A stretch of 64,000 nucleotides of DNA. Origin: Balneola sp. (GTDB lineage Bacteria > Bacteroidota > Rhodothermia > Balneolales > Balneolaceae). Both the position numbers and the translations under genes were made by a program. Positions 26,342-37,130 of the stretch are shown in pieces. The stretch covers positions 62,001-126,000 of the forward strand of contig NZMW01000016.1 in the NCBI GenBank assembly GCA_002694685.1. Direction: 5' to 3'. Below the pieces are notes generated by a model, which did not search any database, was not told where the DNA came from, and worked only from the letters and a program-made list of their open reading frames with translations. Position 1 is the first letter of the stretch. The number at the start of each line of letters is the position of its first letter.

Positions 26342-28222
26342 CTAAATATTTGAATGAGATCCTTTTTCCTTCACTTTAAATGTAAATGTTAAGCTGAAGC
26401 CACTTTCTGTTTCCAATTTGTGATCAGCTCCGAGTTGGTCGAGTAATGTTTTAATGAGGGTCACACCCATTGTAGTTGAGCTTTCAAAGATGTCATCACT
26501 AAATCCTTTTCCATCATCTTTATAGATCACCTTTATTTCCCCTTTATCCTCCCGAAGGCTTATGCTGATGGTTCCCTCACCTTTATCAAATGCGTGTTTA
26601 AAAGAGTTTGTAATAAGTTCATTCAATAATAACCCAAGTGGAATCGCCTGATTAATATTTAGGTTTGTAGAATTGAATTCGTGTTTGAAAGAAATATGCT
26701 TTCCTCTGCTTTCAAACATTCCTCGGATACGATCAATCAGTTTTATAGCGTACTCTTCAAACGAAATCTCAGTAAAACTATCGGTATTGTAAAGCAGCTC
26801 GTGCACCCCGGATATAGAGAAGATCCGGTTTTGGGTTTGATTGAGAATTATTTTCAAATCTTCATCACTAAGCCCTTCTTTCTGTAGTTCGATCAACCCA
26901 ACGATAATTGCCAGATTATTTTTTACCCGATGATGAACTTCTGAAAGCAGCACCTCTTTTTCATGTACTGAATTCTCTAGCTGCTCCTTGTACTCCTTCT
27001 CTTTAGTTACATCCTCAACGATAGCTAACATTTGCTTATTTTCTGAACTGTCGCCAATAATCTGACTTACGTTTAAGCGCAGATAAATAGGGCTGCCATC
27101 TTTTTTGAAACGAACAATATCTTTGTTCTTAATCTTCCCCTCATCCATGCCTATTTTCATAAGCTCTTCAAAGTGTTCTTTTTGATTATCAGGGACATGT
27201 GGCAAAAACTTCCCTAATGCCTCTTCCTGAGTCCACCCAAGCATCTCTTCGGCTGCTTTATTCCAAAAATCACTTACAATACCGTATTTATCAAGGGTAT
27301 AAATAGCCATTGGGGATGATTCAATAAGTGCACGAATCCTTTGGTTAGCCCGATATGCAGATTTTTGAGCTACAAAAGCAGTTTGCATGAAATACAGCAA
27401 GATGGATATTATCAAACACATTAATAACCCTATTGTCAGGTTAAAAATGGAATTCAAGAATGAGTTTTCCTCCTCAAAAATGTAGTTTGGATACACGGTA
27501 ACAGTCCAAGGATTCGAATTGGTGCCTGGAAGTTCTAAACTGTTTGATATGGCAAAATTTTTTGGGCTTGTATAATTGTTTGCTTCGTCGTAGCGATAAA
27601 AAAGTGTCCCCTGACCATCAACAATCTCGATGTGATACTGGTTTAAGCTTTTCATCACACTATTAAAGTCTGAAGTGAAATTCATACCCGCTGTGATCGT
27701 ACCTTGTAAGTTGCCGTCATAATAAACGGGGGCATCCACCAAAAAAGCATTAGGCCCTTGGACAAGAGTCAACCAGTTAGTGAAATTGATCACAGAATCC
27801 CGGGTTGCCTGTATCCAGGTTGTATTTCTATAATCCAGTTTTGAAATATCCAACCCAATAGCTTCTTTGTTACTCTCAAAGGGTTCAACCTTTCGAATTA
27901 CCATAGTGCTGTCAATCCATTCAACAAACCTAATAGATGAGTCTTGGCTGATGATGTTACTTGCATCATATTCCCAATAGTCGAAATAAGCTCCCTCGGT
28001 CACTTCCAATCTTTTTTTCAGATTCAACAAGCTGTTTATGTTTTCTTGAACCTTTCTTTCGAACTGAAGAGTTATGAGCTGGGCGGTTTCTTCTATTTTG
28101 TTAAGTTTTGTTTCCTGAATATTACGGTGATTACCCAGCCAGAGAAGTAGTACCAATACGCTAAGTACAACGCCGACAACGATGGAAACAAGTCCCCTAT
28201 ATTTTTCGATAAATTTGCCCAA
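26342..28222 (-). CDS. CHASE/PAS sensor histidine kinase (HisKA_2)
   Basis: A 626-residue membrane sensor kinase. Membrane helices at 11-29 and 257-280 flank a periplasmic CHASE-like sensor (30-255). A PAS domain follows (about 293-405; PMAIYTLDKYGIVSDFWNKA), then the HisKA_2 dimerisation helix with EVHHRVKNNL (His430/431 as acceptor) and an HATPase domain with N-box NELITNSFKHAF and DDGKGF. HisKA_2 kinases often signal to stand-alone receivers; none is adjacent here, though the receiver-cyclase at 21 kb is the nearest candidate without a partner. It is divergent from the TPR kinase gene, with the dehydrogenase downstream. Confidence 0.92.
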   Translation of the reverse strand: MGKFIEKYRGLVSIVVGVVLSVLVLLLWLGNHRNIQETKLNKIEETAQLITLQFERKVQENINSLLNLKKRLEVTEGAYFDYWEYDASNIISQDSSIRFVEWIDSTMVIRKVEPFESNKEAIGLDISKLDYRNTTWIQATRDSVINFTNWLTLVQGPNAFLVDAPVYYDGNLQGTITAGMNFTSDFNSVMKSLNQYHIEIVDGQGTLFYRYDEANNYTSPKNFAISNSLELPGTNSNPWTVTVYPNYIFEEENSFLNSIFNLTIGLLMCLIISILLYFMQTAFVAQKSAYRANQRIRALIESSPMAIYTLDKYGIVSDFWNKAAEEMLGWTQEEALGKFLPHVPDNQKEHFEELMKIGMDEGKIKNKDIVRFKKDGSPIYLRLNVSQIIGDSSENKQMLAIVEDVTKEKEYKEQLENSVHEKEVLLSEVHHRVKNNLAIIVGLIELQKEGLSDEDLKIILNQTQNRIFSISGVHELLYNTDSFTEISFEEYAIKLIDRIRGMFESRGKHISFKHEFNSTNLNINQAIPLGLLLNELITNSFKHAFDKGEGTISISLREDKGEIKVIYKDDGKGFSDDIFESSTTMGVTLIKTLLDQLGADHKLETESGFSLTFTFKVKEKGSHSNI

Positions 28223-28414
28223 CGTTCTCGAATGAATAAATGTGATCTCTAAAATTATTCTCTACAGATAACCAAAATCTAAGAGAAAAACACTCTGTTT
28301 TGTTGTGGTAAAGACCTTTTCAACAAGATAAAAAAGCACAGTACTACATACTCTTTGTTTATTAATTCCATATAAATATATTTCCGCTGCTTTAAAATTT
28401 GGGGTAATTACTTT

Positions 28415-30229
28415 ATGGGGATTTATAACAAAGGCTTTCTATTCTTTCTGTTTTTATTTTTTCTGTCCGGCACGGGTTTGACCTTCGGTCAAGATTCAGA
28501 TAGTACAGCAGAAGTTACTATTGATTCTGCACGTGCTCTTACTTTTCAGTACATCACGAGTAAACCTGAGGAAGCTTTCACCTTTTTATATGAAGCCCAG
28601 CTTTTGGCTGAATCAGAAGATGAGAAGGAAGCAGTAGCTGAGATTCTGGCAAACATGTCGATCGCCAAAAGCTACTTGGGAGACTGGGACGAAAGCATTG
28701 AATATCGAATAAGATCCATCAGCTTATATGAAGAACTTGATATGCTTTTGGAAGCCGGAGATGGATTTGCTGAACTTGGCTGGGGCGTTAGGAGAAGAGA
28801 TATGGACCGAGCTGAGTATTTTATGCAGCGTGGTATTCAGTTATTGAGAGCATTTCCACAATCTCGTGAGCTTTCAGATGCTTATAACAATTATGGCATT
28901 GTTAAGCTCAATCAGTCTCAAGTAGATAGCGCCATTTATTTTGTGAACCAATCACTCGATATAAAAGTCCAAAATAAAGACACCCTGGGGATTGCTTATT
29001 CATATGGATATTTAGGCAATGCCTACCAAGAATTAGAAGACTACGAACAGGCTATCGGCTATCTTCAGGAATCGTTTCGTTTAAAAGGTCAAATGAAAGA
29101 TTCTTCCGGCATGGCCATTGATCTTACAAACATTGCTTCTCTATACCAGGAACAAGGCGATGTAGAATCTTCTTTTGACAATTTCCGGTCCTCGCTACAA
29201 ATGGCATTAAACATCGACTACCATCATTTGGCAGAACATAATTTTAACCAGCTAGCCGGACTTTTTGAATCAAAGGCGATGTATGACTCAGCTCTGCATT
29301 ATCAAAAATTGTTTAATTCTTTTCGGGAAGAAAGAGTAAACGAAAGTACCGATGCTCGGCTAGCTGAACTTGAAGTTCAATTCGAAACAGAACAGAAGGA
29401 AAAGGAATTAGCAATCAAGCAGGCAGAATTAAGCTCTGAGCAATTGAAAGTAAGGCAACAGAACTGGATTCTTAGCGCACTGGCAAGTGCTTTATTTGTA
29501 GGGTTTTTTATATCCGGCATGATTCTGCGCCAACAGAAAATTAAAAGGAAAAATGTTGAGCGGGAGAATGAACTCCAGATTCAGTTAGCAAAAGCAGAAA
29601 TGGAGAATAAGATCCACAAAGAGCGGGAACGGATTTCCAGAGATCTGCACGATAACGTAGGGTCTCAAATTTCAAACCTGATAACCGGAATCGAAATTGG
29701 GAATTTGCATATTCAGAAAGACCAGCAAGATGAAGCGGTAAAAATCCTATCGGCTCTAGATACGGATGCCCGAAGTGCTATGGCCGATTTACGAGAAACT
29801 ATCTGGCTTATGGATAAAGACAAAATTGACTTCTCCCAGTTTCTCGATCACATCAAGGAATACGTTGGCAAACAGCAGCGATATCTTGGAGACATGAAGG
29901 GAGAGGTCGTGTCTAACGTAGAAAAATCAATCAGTCTGAATCCAACCCTTTCTTTAAACCTCATGCGGATTATTCAGGAAGCACTGAATAATGCAAAAAA
30001 ATACTCCAACGCGGATTGCCTTCAGATTCTTTTCGAGCAAAATGACAGTGGCTTAAATGTTATCATCAAGGATAATGGCTCCGGTTTTGACGTTGAGAAG
30101 TCGAAAAACAACGGCTACGGACTCATCAATATGCAAAAAAGGGCTGATAGTATGAGGGCTGATTTACAGGTTGAAAGTAGTCCTGGACAGGAAACCCAGA
30201 TCACTCTTTCCATCCCTGATATACCCTGA
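28415..30229 (+). CDS. TPR-containing sensor histidine kinase (NarX/LiaS type)
   Basis: A 604-residue sensor: signal peptide (1-25), periplasmic tetratricopeptide repeats (about 50-310, at least five units such as GIAYSYGYLGNAYQELEDYE), a coiled-coil stretch, a single membrane helix (351-371), a second coil, then the HisKA_3 box RISRDLHDNVGSQISN with acceptor H412 and a HATPase domain (NLMRIIQEALNNAKKYSNA; DNGSGFD). TPR sensors of this layout are frequent in Bacteroidota and relatives. The paired LuxR-type response regulator starts 43 bases downstream, making a complete two-component system. Confidence 0.93.
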   Translation: MGIYNKGFLFFLFLFFLSGTGLTFGQDSDSTAEVTIDSARALTFQYITSKPEEAFTFLYEAQLLAESEDEKEAVAEILANMSIAKSYLGDWDESIEYRIRSISLYEELDMLLEAGDGFAELGWGVRRRDMDRAEYFMQRGIQLLRAFPQSRELSDAYNNYGIVKLNQSQVDSAIYFVNQSLDIKVQNKDTLGIAYSYGYLGNAYQELEDYEQAIGYLQESFRLKGQMKDSSGMAIDLTNIASLYQEQGDVESSFDNFRSSLQMALNIDYHHLAEHNFNQLAGLFESKAMYDSALHYQKLFNSFREERVNESTDARLAELEVQFETEQKEKELAIKQAELSSEQLKVRQQNWILSALASALFVGFFISGMILRQQKIKRKNVERENELQIQLAKAEMENKIHKERERISRDLHDNVGSQISNLITGIEIGNLHIQKDQQDEAVKILSALDTDARSAMADLRETIWLMDKDKIDFSQFLDHIKEYVGKQQRYLGDMKGEVVSNVEKSISLNPTLSLNLMRIIQEALNNAKKYSNADCLQILFEQNDSGLNVIIKDNGSGFDVEKSKNNGYGLINMQKRADSMRADLQVESSPGQETQITLSIPDIP

Positions 30230-30272
30230 TTAAGGTATTTACCTTAGCCTATTAAATACGTTCTTTTGTGCA

Positions 30273-30944
30273 ATGGATATACGAATAGGAATAGTTGAAG
30301 ATCAGTTAAAAGTAGCCGAGCGGTTAAAAACCCGCTTATCTTTTTATGATCACCTGCAAATTGTGATGCATGCCACCAATGCCCGGGAAAGCATGGACAT
30401 GCTCAACAGGTTACCCGACAGCATGCGGCCTCAGATCATTTTGATGGACATTGAAATGCCCGGTAAATCTGGCATCGAAGCAACTCGTGAAATCAAAGCT
30501 GCTTATCCGGAGATCGATATACTTATTCAAACGGTTTTTGAGGAAGAGGACAAGATATTTCAATCTATCCATGCAGGTGCTTCCGGATATCTACTCAAAG
30601 ACGATCCGATCCAAAAGTATGTTGATGCCATGGAAGAGCTTATGGACGGCGGAGCAGCTCTATCTCCAAAAATTGCTTCCAAGCTGATGATGTACGTACA
30701 GAATGTTCAAGAGAGTAAATCAAAGAAAAAAGAAGAAGTACAAGCAGAGTTCTCCCTCACCGATCGGGAAATGGATATCCTGGAAGGTATTGTAGATGAC
30801 CTAACTGCCGAACTTCTGGCTGATCGACTTTTTATAAGTCCACACACCGTTAGGGTGCATATAAAGAGTATCTACAAAAAGCTTCATGTTCACTCCCGGG
30901 CATCCGCAGTTCGCTTTGCTATTACCAAAGGCTTATTCTCATAA
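30273..30944 (+). CDS. NarL/LuxR family response regulator
   Basis: A 223-residue DNA-binding response regulator. The receiver domain holds the acidic pair E9-D10, phosphoacceptor D59 (ILMDIEMPG), T87 and K109 (YLLKDD). The C-terminal LuxR helix-turn-helix spans about 157-220 (LTDREMDILEGIVDD, ADRLFISPHTVRVHIKSIYKKL). It lies directly after its probable kinase. A TTCTTTTG box ends four bases before the ATG; if it is a minus-7 element the gene could also have its own near-leaderless transcript. Target genes cannot be inferred. Confidence 0.95.
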   Translation: MDIRIGIVEDQLKVAERLKTRLSFYDHLQIVMHATNARESMDMLNRLPDSMRPQIILMDIEMPGKSGIEATREIKAAYPEIDILIQTVFEEEDKIFQSIHAGASGYLLKDDPIQKYVDAMEELMDGGAALSPKIASKLMMYVQNVQESKSKKKEEVQAEFSLTDREMDILEGIVDDLTAELLADRLFISPHTVRVHIKSIYKKLHVHSRASAVRFAITKGLFS

Positions 30945-31033
30945 AAGCCATGTAATCTTAGTTTTCGAATCTCTGATATCGAACATAATTTTCAGTTCAT
31001 TATTGGTGTTTAGTTCGTTATATTTTGCGCCCA

Positions 31034-31585
31034 ATGGAATTTTTCCGCACACATATCGCCCGAACGGTTAATGTATGCCTGTTGCTTGCAGGAATGGTGC
31101 TTTATTTTATGAAGCCTGTTAGTGAGCAAGCTGACCATGATGCATTTACCAGCTGGCTTCAATCTAATTTGAAGACGGGCAATAATGCTTCTGTTTATGA
31201 CCAGATAAAGGATCTACAGAGCAGCAATGATGAGTTAGAGTCCATTATTCGTAAGGCTTCTGCACTCGTAAAAGCACATTCGGATGATTTCGAACTTCCG
31301 GTCGACGCTCAGTCCAAAGACGAAAATGAGGTCTTCCAGTTACTTCTTAAAGAATGGAATGCTTATCAGTCCTCTTCAGGAATGGGTAAAGCCGTTATCG
31401 TTAAGCAGGCCAAACCACACTCTATACTTCCTATTGATGGATTAGCTTTTGCTGGACACGACCTTCAAAAACAAAAGACTTTTAACACCCTGGTTTTATC
31501 AGGTTCAGTAGCAACTCCTGCTTCTGAAGCATTGAATTTCAATATTTCTCCCCTTTCAGGCGGCACGGCTATCGGTGCGCCATAG
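31034..31585 (+). CDS. Membrane-anchored protein of unknown function
   Basis: A 183-residue protein that I do not recognise. It has an N-terminal membrane helix (about 10-25; VNVCLLLAGMVLYFM) that is either an uncleaved anchor or a signal, then a helical segment with coiled-coil character (about 50-90; DQIKDLQSSNDELESIIRKA), and a Gly/Ser/Pro-rich C-terminus. I prefer the ATG at 31034 over an in-frame TTG at 31025 because both give the same anchor. It lies between the response regulator and secD on the same strand, with spacers of about 90 and 110 bases, so operon membership is unclear. Confidence 0.65.
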   Translation: MEFFRTHIARTVNVCLLLAGMVLYFMKPVSEQADHDAFTSWLQSNLKTGNNASVYDQIKDLQSSNDELESIIRKASALVKAHSDDFELPVDAQSKDENEVFQLLLKEWNAYQSSSGMGKAVIVKQAKPHSILPIDGLAFAGHDLQKQKTFNTLVLSGSVATPASEALNFNISPLSGGTAIGAP

Positions 31586-31696
31586 GCTATCCCCTCTTAC
31601 TTTTTTTTATTTGTGAGCTCTGAGTGAAATAACCTCCCGGCTTACAATTCCCTTTTATTCAAACTTTTATCTAACCAACTACAAATACACAAAATT

Positions 31697-33511
31697 ATGC
31701 AAGGAAACGGATTTAAAATCGGTTGTATAGTGGCGTTTTTAGCCCTAACACTGTTCTACCTGTACCCAACGATCTTATGGTCTTTAGAGCAAAATTATAT
31801 GGAAGAACTTAGTCCTTCCGAAGAAGCTCAGTACAAGGAAGACAACCAGCAAAAGCTGGAAGAACTTCGCTCAAACATTCTATCTCTTGGTCTTGACCTT
31901 CAGGGTGGTATGCACGTAACGCTTGAAGTTGGCGTACCTCAGCTCATTCGCGAATTAGCGGGTGAAGATGCCGACGAGTTAATTAATGACGTCATTGACG
32001 TAGCAGCAGAACGATCACTAGAAAACGATTCAGATTTCATTGATGAGATGGTTGCTGAATTTGAATCACGAGATCCTGATGCCAGACTTAGCCGTTATTA
32101 CAGAAATGACGCGATGGATATCACTCGCCGTTCTTCAAATGAAGAAATTGCGACTTTCCTCAAAGCACAGCGCACATCTGCACTTGATCGTGCTATAGAA
32201 ATTATCCGTACCCGTGTTGACCGCTACGGTGTAACTGAGCCTTCTATTGTAAAGCAAGGCAACAACCGAATCGTGGTTGAGCTTCCTGGTGTGGAAGACA
32301 AAGAACGTGTACGTAGTCTCCTAAAAGGAACAGCACGTCTTGAATTCCGCCTGGCTGCTGATGCTCAGGAATTTCGTTCTTTTGTAAATTCAGTTTACGA
32401 GTATTACGACAATTTCCAATCAGATTCTGACACAGCTGACACGGCCGCAACCAATCAATTCAATCCTTTAGAAGAAGTGTTGGTGCCGGCTCAAAGCCCT
32501 TATTTAGTTGGATACGCTACAGCTGACGATACTTCACGCGTGATGGACCTGCTGACTGCTGATGCTGTAAGCCGCTTCATGCCGAGAAGTACAACTATGA
32601 TGTGGAGCGCAAGCCCACTTCCCGGGCAAGGCGGAGAAGATCTTTACCAGCTTATTGGTGTAAGAACTCAAATCGAGCTAACCGGTGATGTTATTGAAGC
32701 AGCCACCGTGCAATTCGATCCTGCCACTAACGTGCCTGAAGTATCAATGAGCATGAATAGTGAAGGTGCCCGAAAATGGGGCAGAATTACAGGTGCTAAC
32801 ATTGGTAAGCCGGTAGCTATTGTATTGGATGGATACGTATTCTCATATCCTAACGTACAAACCAAAATCTCAAACGGTCGTTCTTCCATTACTGGATTAG
32901 ACGGTGTTGATGAAGCTGAGGATTTGGTTAACATCCTGCTTTCAGGTGCGCTTCCTGCCCCACTCGAAATTCTTGAAGAACGTACGGTAGGTGCAACTTT
33001 AGGAGCTGAATCTATCCAGGCCGGTTTAAACTCTATCCTATTTGGATTAGGTGTTGTTGCCATATTCATGATTATCTATTACCGAACCGGTGGTGGAATT
33101 GCTGATATCGCACTCCTGCTTAATATCGTTTTCATTCTTGGAATTTTAGCTGCCTTCAAAGCCACGCTAACCCTTCCTGGTATAGCTGGTATTGTATTAA
33201 CCATTGGTATGGCGGTAGATGCCAACGTGCTAATCTTTGACCGAATTCGTGAAGAACAGCGCACCGGTAAAACGCTTAAGGCCTCAATTGAAGCAGGTTA
33301 TGCCAATGCTATGAGTGCTATTGTTGATGCCAACGTAACCACCTTCTTTGTGGGTATCATCCTATTCAGTTTTGGAGTAGGTCCTATCAAAGGTTTTGCG
33401 GTTACACTGATGGCCGGTATTGTAGCCTCCTTATTTAGCGCTATTGTAATCACACGTGTTGTTGTTGATTACCTAACTCAAGCCAAGCAAAGCGCAGTAA
33501 GCTTCGGTTAA
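31697..33511 (+). CDS. secD: Protein translocase subunit SecD
   Basis: SecD, 604 residues, which with SecF uses the proton gradient to help pull preproteins out of the SecYEG channel. It has an N-terminal membrane helix, the first periplasmic domain motif LGLDLQGGMHVTLEVG, a large P1 domain with a P1-head insert, and a C-terminal five-helix block (about 445-600) containing AVDANVLIFDRIREE, the conserved D4 motif with the proton-relay Asp. secF follows after 37 bases. Many Bacteroidota have a fused SecDF; here the genes are separate. No YajC gene is adjacent. Confidence 0.97.
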   Translation: MQGNGFKIGCIVAFLALTLFYLYPTILWSLEQNYMEELSPSEEAQYKEDNQQKLEELRSNILSLGLDLQGGMHVTLEVGVPQLIRELAGEDADELINDVIDVAAERSLENDSDFIDEMVAEFESRDPDARLSRYYRNDAMDITRRSSNEEIATFLKAQRTSALDRAIEIIRTRVDRYGVTEPSIVKQGNNRIVVELPGVEDKERVRSLLKGTARLEFRLAADAQEFRSFVNSVYEYYDNFQSDSDTADTAATNQFNPLEEVLVPAQSPYLVGYATADDTSRVMDLLTADAVSRFMPRSTTMMWSASPLPGQGGEDLYQLIGVRTQIELTGDVIEAATVQFDPATNVPEVSMSMNSEGARKWGRITGANIGKPVAIVLDGYVFSYPNVQTKISNGRSSITGLDGVDEAEDLVNILLSGALPAPLEILEERTVGATLGAESIQAGLNSILFGLGVVAIFMIIYYRTGGGIADIALLLNIVFILGILAAFKATLTLPGIAGIVLTIGMAVDANVLIFDRIREEQRTGKTLKASIEAGYANAMSAIVDANVTTFFVGIILFSFGVGPIKGFAVTLMAGIVASLFSAIVITRVVVDYLTQAKQSAVSFG

Positions 33512-33548
33512 TACAAAAGAAATTTAAACGACTAAAGGAATAAATATT

Positions 33549-34460
33549 ATGAGATGGTTTGAAACCCCTAATTTTGACTTTAACGGAGCAAGAAAGATTG
33601 CCTATATCGTTTCAGCAGTCCTGTTCTTAGCTTCTGTTGGTGCTATTTTAACCAAAGGACTACAGTACGGCATCGACTTCAAAGGCGGAAAAGAATTCGT
33701 TCTTGATTTCGAAAACCCCGTAAGTGTTGTTGACATGAGATCGAATCTCTCCGAGCCACTTGGAGCTACTCCAGAACTTAAACTGTTCGGTTCTGAAAGT
33801 GAGATCCTCATCCGTACCGACAATGAACAACCTATTAATGAAGTACAGCAAATAATTACCTCAACAGTAAGCGAGTTGTACCCGGATAACCCCTTCCTTG
33901 TTATTAAAACTGATGTGGTAGGGCCCCGATTTGCGGAAGATCTCAAGTCCGGTGCTCTCCAGGCTGTTATCTACGCCATGGTGATTATCTTCCTCTACAT
34001 CCTGATTCGATTCCGTAACTGGACCTTTTCAGCAGGTGCTGTTGCAGCCCTTATCCATGATGTTGTAATTGTACTTGGTATATTTACCATTTTGGGAGAT
34101 TTGGTTCCATTCAGCCTTCAGGTAGATCAGGCTATTATTGCCGCCTTCCTGACTATTGTGGGTTACTCATTGAACGATACGGTAGTAGTATTTGACCGTA
34201 TTCGTGAGAACTCCAATGTGCACAAAGGAATGGATTTTATGCCCATGGTAAACAAAAGTCTTAACGACACGCTTAGCCGTACAGTCATAACTTCTATAAC
34301 TACCTTGTTTGTGGTAACTGTGCTGTTTATTTTCGGCGGTGAAGTGTTGAAAGGCTTTTCTTTTGCACTCTTAATCGGTATTGTACTTGGTACTTACAGT
34401 TCGCTATTTGTAGCCAGCTCGTTGGTTGTTGAACTTGAAGCACGTACACAAAAATCTTAA
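33549..34460 (+). CDS. secF: Protein translocase subunit SecF
   Basis: SecF, 303 residues, partner of SecD in the inner membrane. The N-terminal helix (IAYIVSAVLFLASVGAIL) is followed by GIDFKGGKEFVL in the periplasmic P4 domain. The remaining five helices carry the family motif NDTVVVFDRIREN and a last helix pair GEVLKGFSFALLIGIVLGTY. An AAAGGAA ribosome binding site precedes the ATG. The STAS gene begins 21 bases after its stop, so secD-secF-STAS is probably one transcript ending at the terminator at 34846-34870. Confidence 0.97.
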   Translation: MRWFETPNFDFNGARKIAYIVSAVLFLASVGAILTKGLQYGIDFKGGKEFVLDFENPVSVVDMRSNLSEPLGATPELKLFGSESEILIRTDNEQPINEVQQIITSTVSELYPDNPFLVIKTDVVGPRFAEDLKSGALQAVIYAMVIIFLYILIRFRNWTFSAGAVAALIHDVVIVLGIFTILGDLVPFSLQVDQAIIAAFLTIVGYSLNDTVVVFDRIRENSNVHKGMDFMPMVNKSLNDTLSRTVITSITTLFVVTVLFIFGGEVLKGFSFALLIGIVLGTYSSLFVASSLVVELEARTQKS

Positions 34461-34481
34461 AACTAAAACAACAGGAAATCT

Positions 34482-34823
34482 ATGAGCTTTAATACATCAG
34501 AACGCTACAGCAGTGTAGTTATCGAATTCAAGGGAAACGTAATGGGTGGCCCTGATGCCGTTAGCTTGAACGAGAAACTTCACGAACTAATCGACAGCGA
34601 TAAAACCAATATTGTTGTGGATCTTGGTAAAGTGAAATTTATGAACTCCTCAGGTCTTGGTATGCTCATTGGAGCCCTTACTACCATGCGCAAAGCTGGT
34701 GGTGATCTTCGCATTGCAAATGCTACCGATAAGATCGAAAGCCTGTTGATTGTCACTAAATTGATCACCGTCTTCAAACACTACAAATCTGTAGAAGAAG
34801 CCGCTGAATCTTTTGAAGAGTGA
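34482..34823 (+). CDS. STAS-domain anti-sigma factor antagonist
   Basis: A 113-residue single STAS-domain protein of the SpoIIAA/RsbV type, cytoplasmic. The phosphorylatable serine pair is in VKFMNSSGLGMLIGAL (about 47-62). Such proteins bind and release anti-sigma kinases when unphosphorylated. No anti-sigma kinase or sigma factor is adjacent, so its partner is elsewhere. An AGGAAA site precedes the start. It closes the secDF transcript: a strong terminator lies 22 bases beyond its stop. Confidence 0.92.
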   Translation: MSFNTSERYSSVVIEFKGNVMGGPDAVSLNEKLHELIDSDKTNIVVDLGKVKFMNSSGLGMLIGALTTMRKAGGDLRIANATDKIESLLIVTKLITVFKHYKSVEEAAESFEE

Positions 34824-34845
34824 TATTTAAACAAAAATTGAATCT

Positions 34846-34870
34846 AAGGGGTGTTTTGCACCCCTTTTTT
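34846..34870 (+). terminator. Rho-independent terminator after the STAS gene
   Basis: AAGGGGTG (34846-34853), loop TTTTG, CACCCC (34859-34864) and six T. It ends only 11 bases before the purA ATG at 34882, so purA needs read-through or a promoter overlapping the hairpin. Confidence 0.85.
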
Positions 34871-34875
34871 ATTGA

Positions 34876-36156
<1,281 letters not shown>

Positions 36157-36181
36157 CCCTTTTCAAAATATTTGAAACTAA

Positions 36182-36208
36182 AAAACCCCGGCTTGAAGCT
36201 GGGGTTTT
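36182..36208 (+). terminator. Rho-independent terminator of purA
   Basis: AAAACCCC and GGGGTTTT enclose GGCTTGAAGCT, which extends the stem through GC pairs. A-run and T-run flank the stem, so it could work in both directions. It lies 25 bases beyond the purA stop. Confidence 0.85.
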
Positions 36209-36235
36209 CTGTTTTATTGAATAACGTTGCTTTTT

Positions 36236-36260
36236 CGTTCCGACGCAGAGCGTCGGAACG
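36236..36260 (+). repeat. REP-like perfect palindrome
   Basis: CGTTCCGACGC (36236-36246), loop AGA, GCGTCGGAACG (36250-36260), then AGGG. The 11-pair stem is perfect and the tail GAACGAGG matches the style of REP sequences found in many bacteria. It lies between purA and the sulfotransferase-like gene, 25 bases after the purA terminator. Two degenerate relatives are at 1697-1725 and 3621-3648. Confidence 0.75.
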
Positions 36261-36333
36261 AGGGCTATAATTTGTACTTTGACCACTGGATTTGTCGCCC
36301 TGCGCCGTATCCAAAAAGATCAAAACCTCTGAC

Positions 36334-37056
36334 TTAAGCTAACTCGAGCAGTTCTTCGTACGCTTCCTGGCACTGATCATGCAGTTCTTTCAGGTTTTCA
36401 GGGAGTTCTTCATTTTTTGACTTATAAGACCGGAAGCCTGTTGAACGGTGCACATTGTGATACCAATGCTTCGCCCACACTCCATCTTCTTTTCGTGGTC
36501 CCGCAGGCCATTTCAGCATACCTTCATCAAAAGGAATACCCAATGTTCCACACAGTTCCCGTAAGCGTGATTGTGGATACTGCAGGATATCTTTAGAGTC
36601 AACAATCAAAGGCTTCTTATCGATAGCATGCAGATATTTAACTATCTCTAAGTGCTTCTCATAACCCACATCCTGCATTGTTGGGTTTTTAACATGCTTA
36701 GCGTAAGAAAGGAGCATGTCTTTGGGCGGACGTGTTAATATCACATTAACCATCTCACCGAGAAAATCCCAGTCAAGGTTCACCAAATGGTGAGACATGT
36801 TTTTAAAGAATGCGATTGGCGTGTCGTAATCTCCCAAGAATATTTCATCGACCACTTTTTGGCCATCATTTTCCTGGCTTTCAAGCACTTCTTTAGCACC
36901 GGGGTGGTACTCAGCCGCATTCGTTGAAGATAGATAATGAGCGTAAAGCGGCTCATCAAATACGGTGGAGTCGCTGCGCTGTGCAAATGAATACATCAGC
37001 GCCGTTGAGATGTTTCGTGGACCGCTCCACAAGCAAATTCGTTTTGTCTTTAACAT
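36334..37056 (-). CDS. Sulfotransferase-like protein
   Basis: A 240-residue protein of the P-loop sulfotransferase superfamily. The N-terminal ICLWSGPRNISTALMYSF carries the modified P-loop (SGPRNISTA) that would bind the 5-prime phosphosulfate of PAPS. FDEPLYAHYLS is the segment after it, and VNVILTRPPKDMLLSYAKH is the 3-prime phosphate-binding strand-loop with Arg and Ser. Whether it transfers sulfate is not shown by sequence. It follows the class IV aminotransferase by 74 bases on the same strand. In Arabidopsis, as I recall, related sulfotransferase-like and aminotransferase-like domains are fused in single proteins, which supports a shared role. Confidence 0.8.
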   Translation of the reverse strand: MLKTKRICLWSGPRNISTALMYSFAQRSDSTVFDEPLYAHYLSSTNAAEYHPGAKEVLESQENDGQKVVDEIFLGDYDTPIAFFKNMSHHLVNLDWDFLGEMVNVILTRPPKDMLLSYAKHVKNPTMQDVGYEKHLEIVKYLHAIDKKPLIVDSKDILQYPQSRLRELCGTLGIPFDEGMLKWPAGPRKEDGVWAKHWYHNVHRSTGFRSYKSKNEELPENLKELHDQCQEAYEELLELA

Positions 37057-37130
37057 ATGTTCTGTTTTCCTTATTTGAATTGCCCACTCAACTTCATTCT
37101 ACTTTGGGGCAACTACATTATATTAAATGG

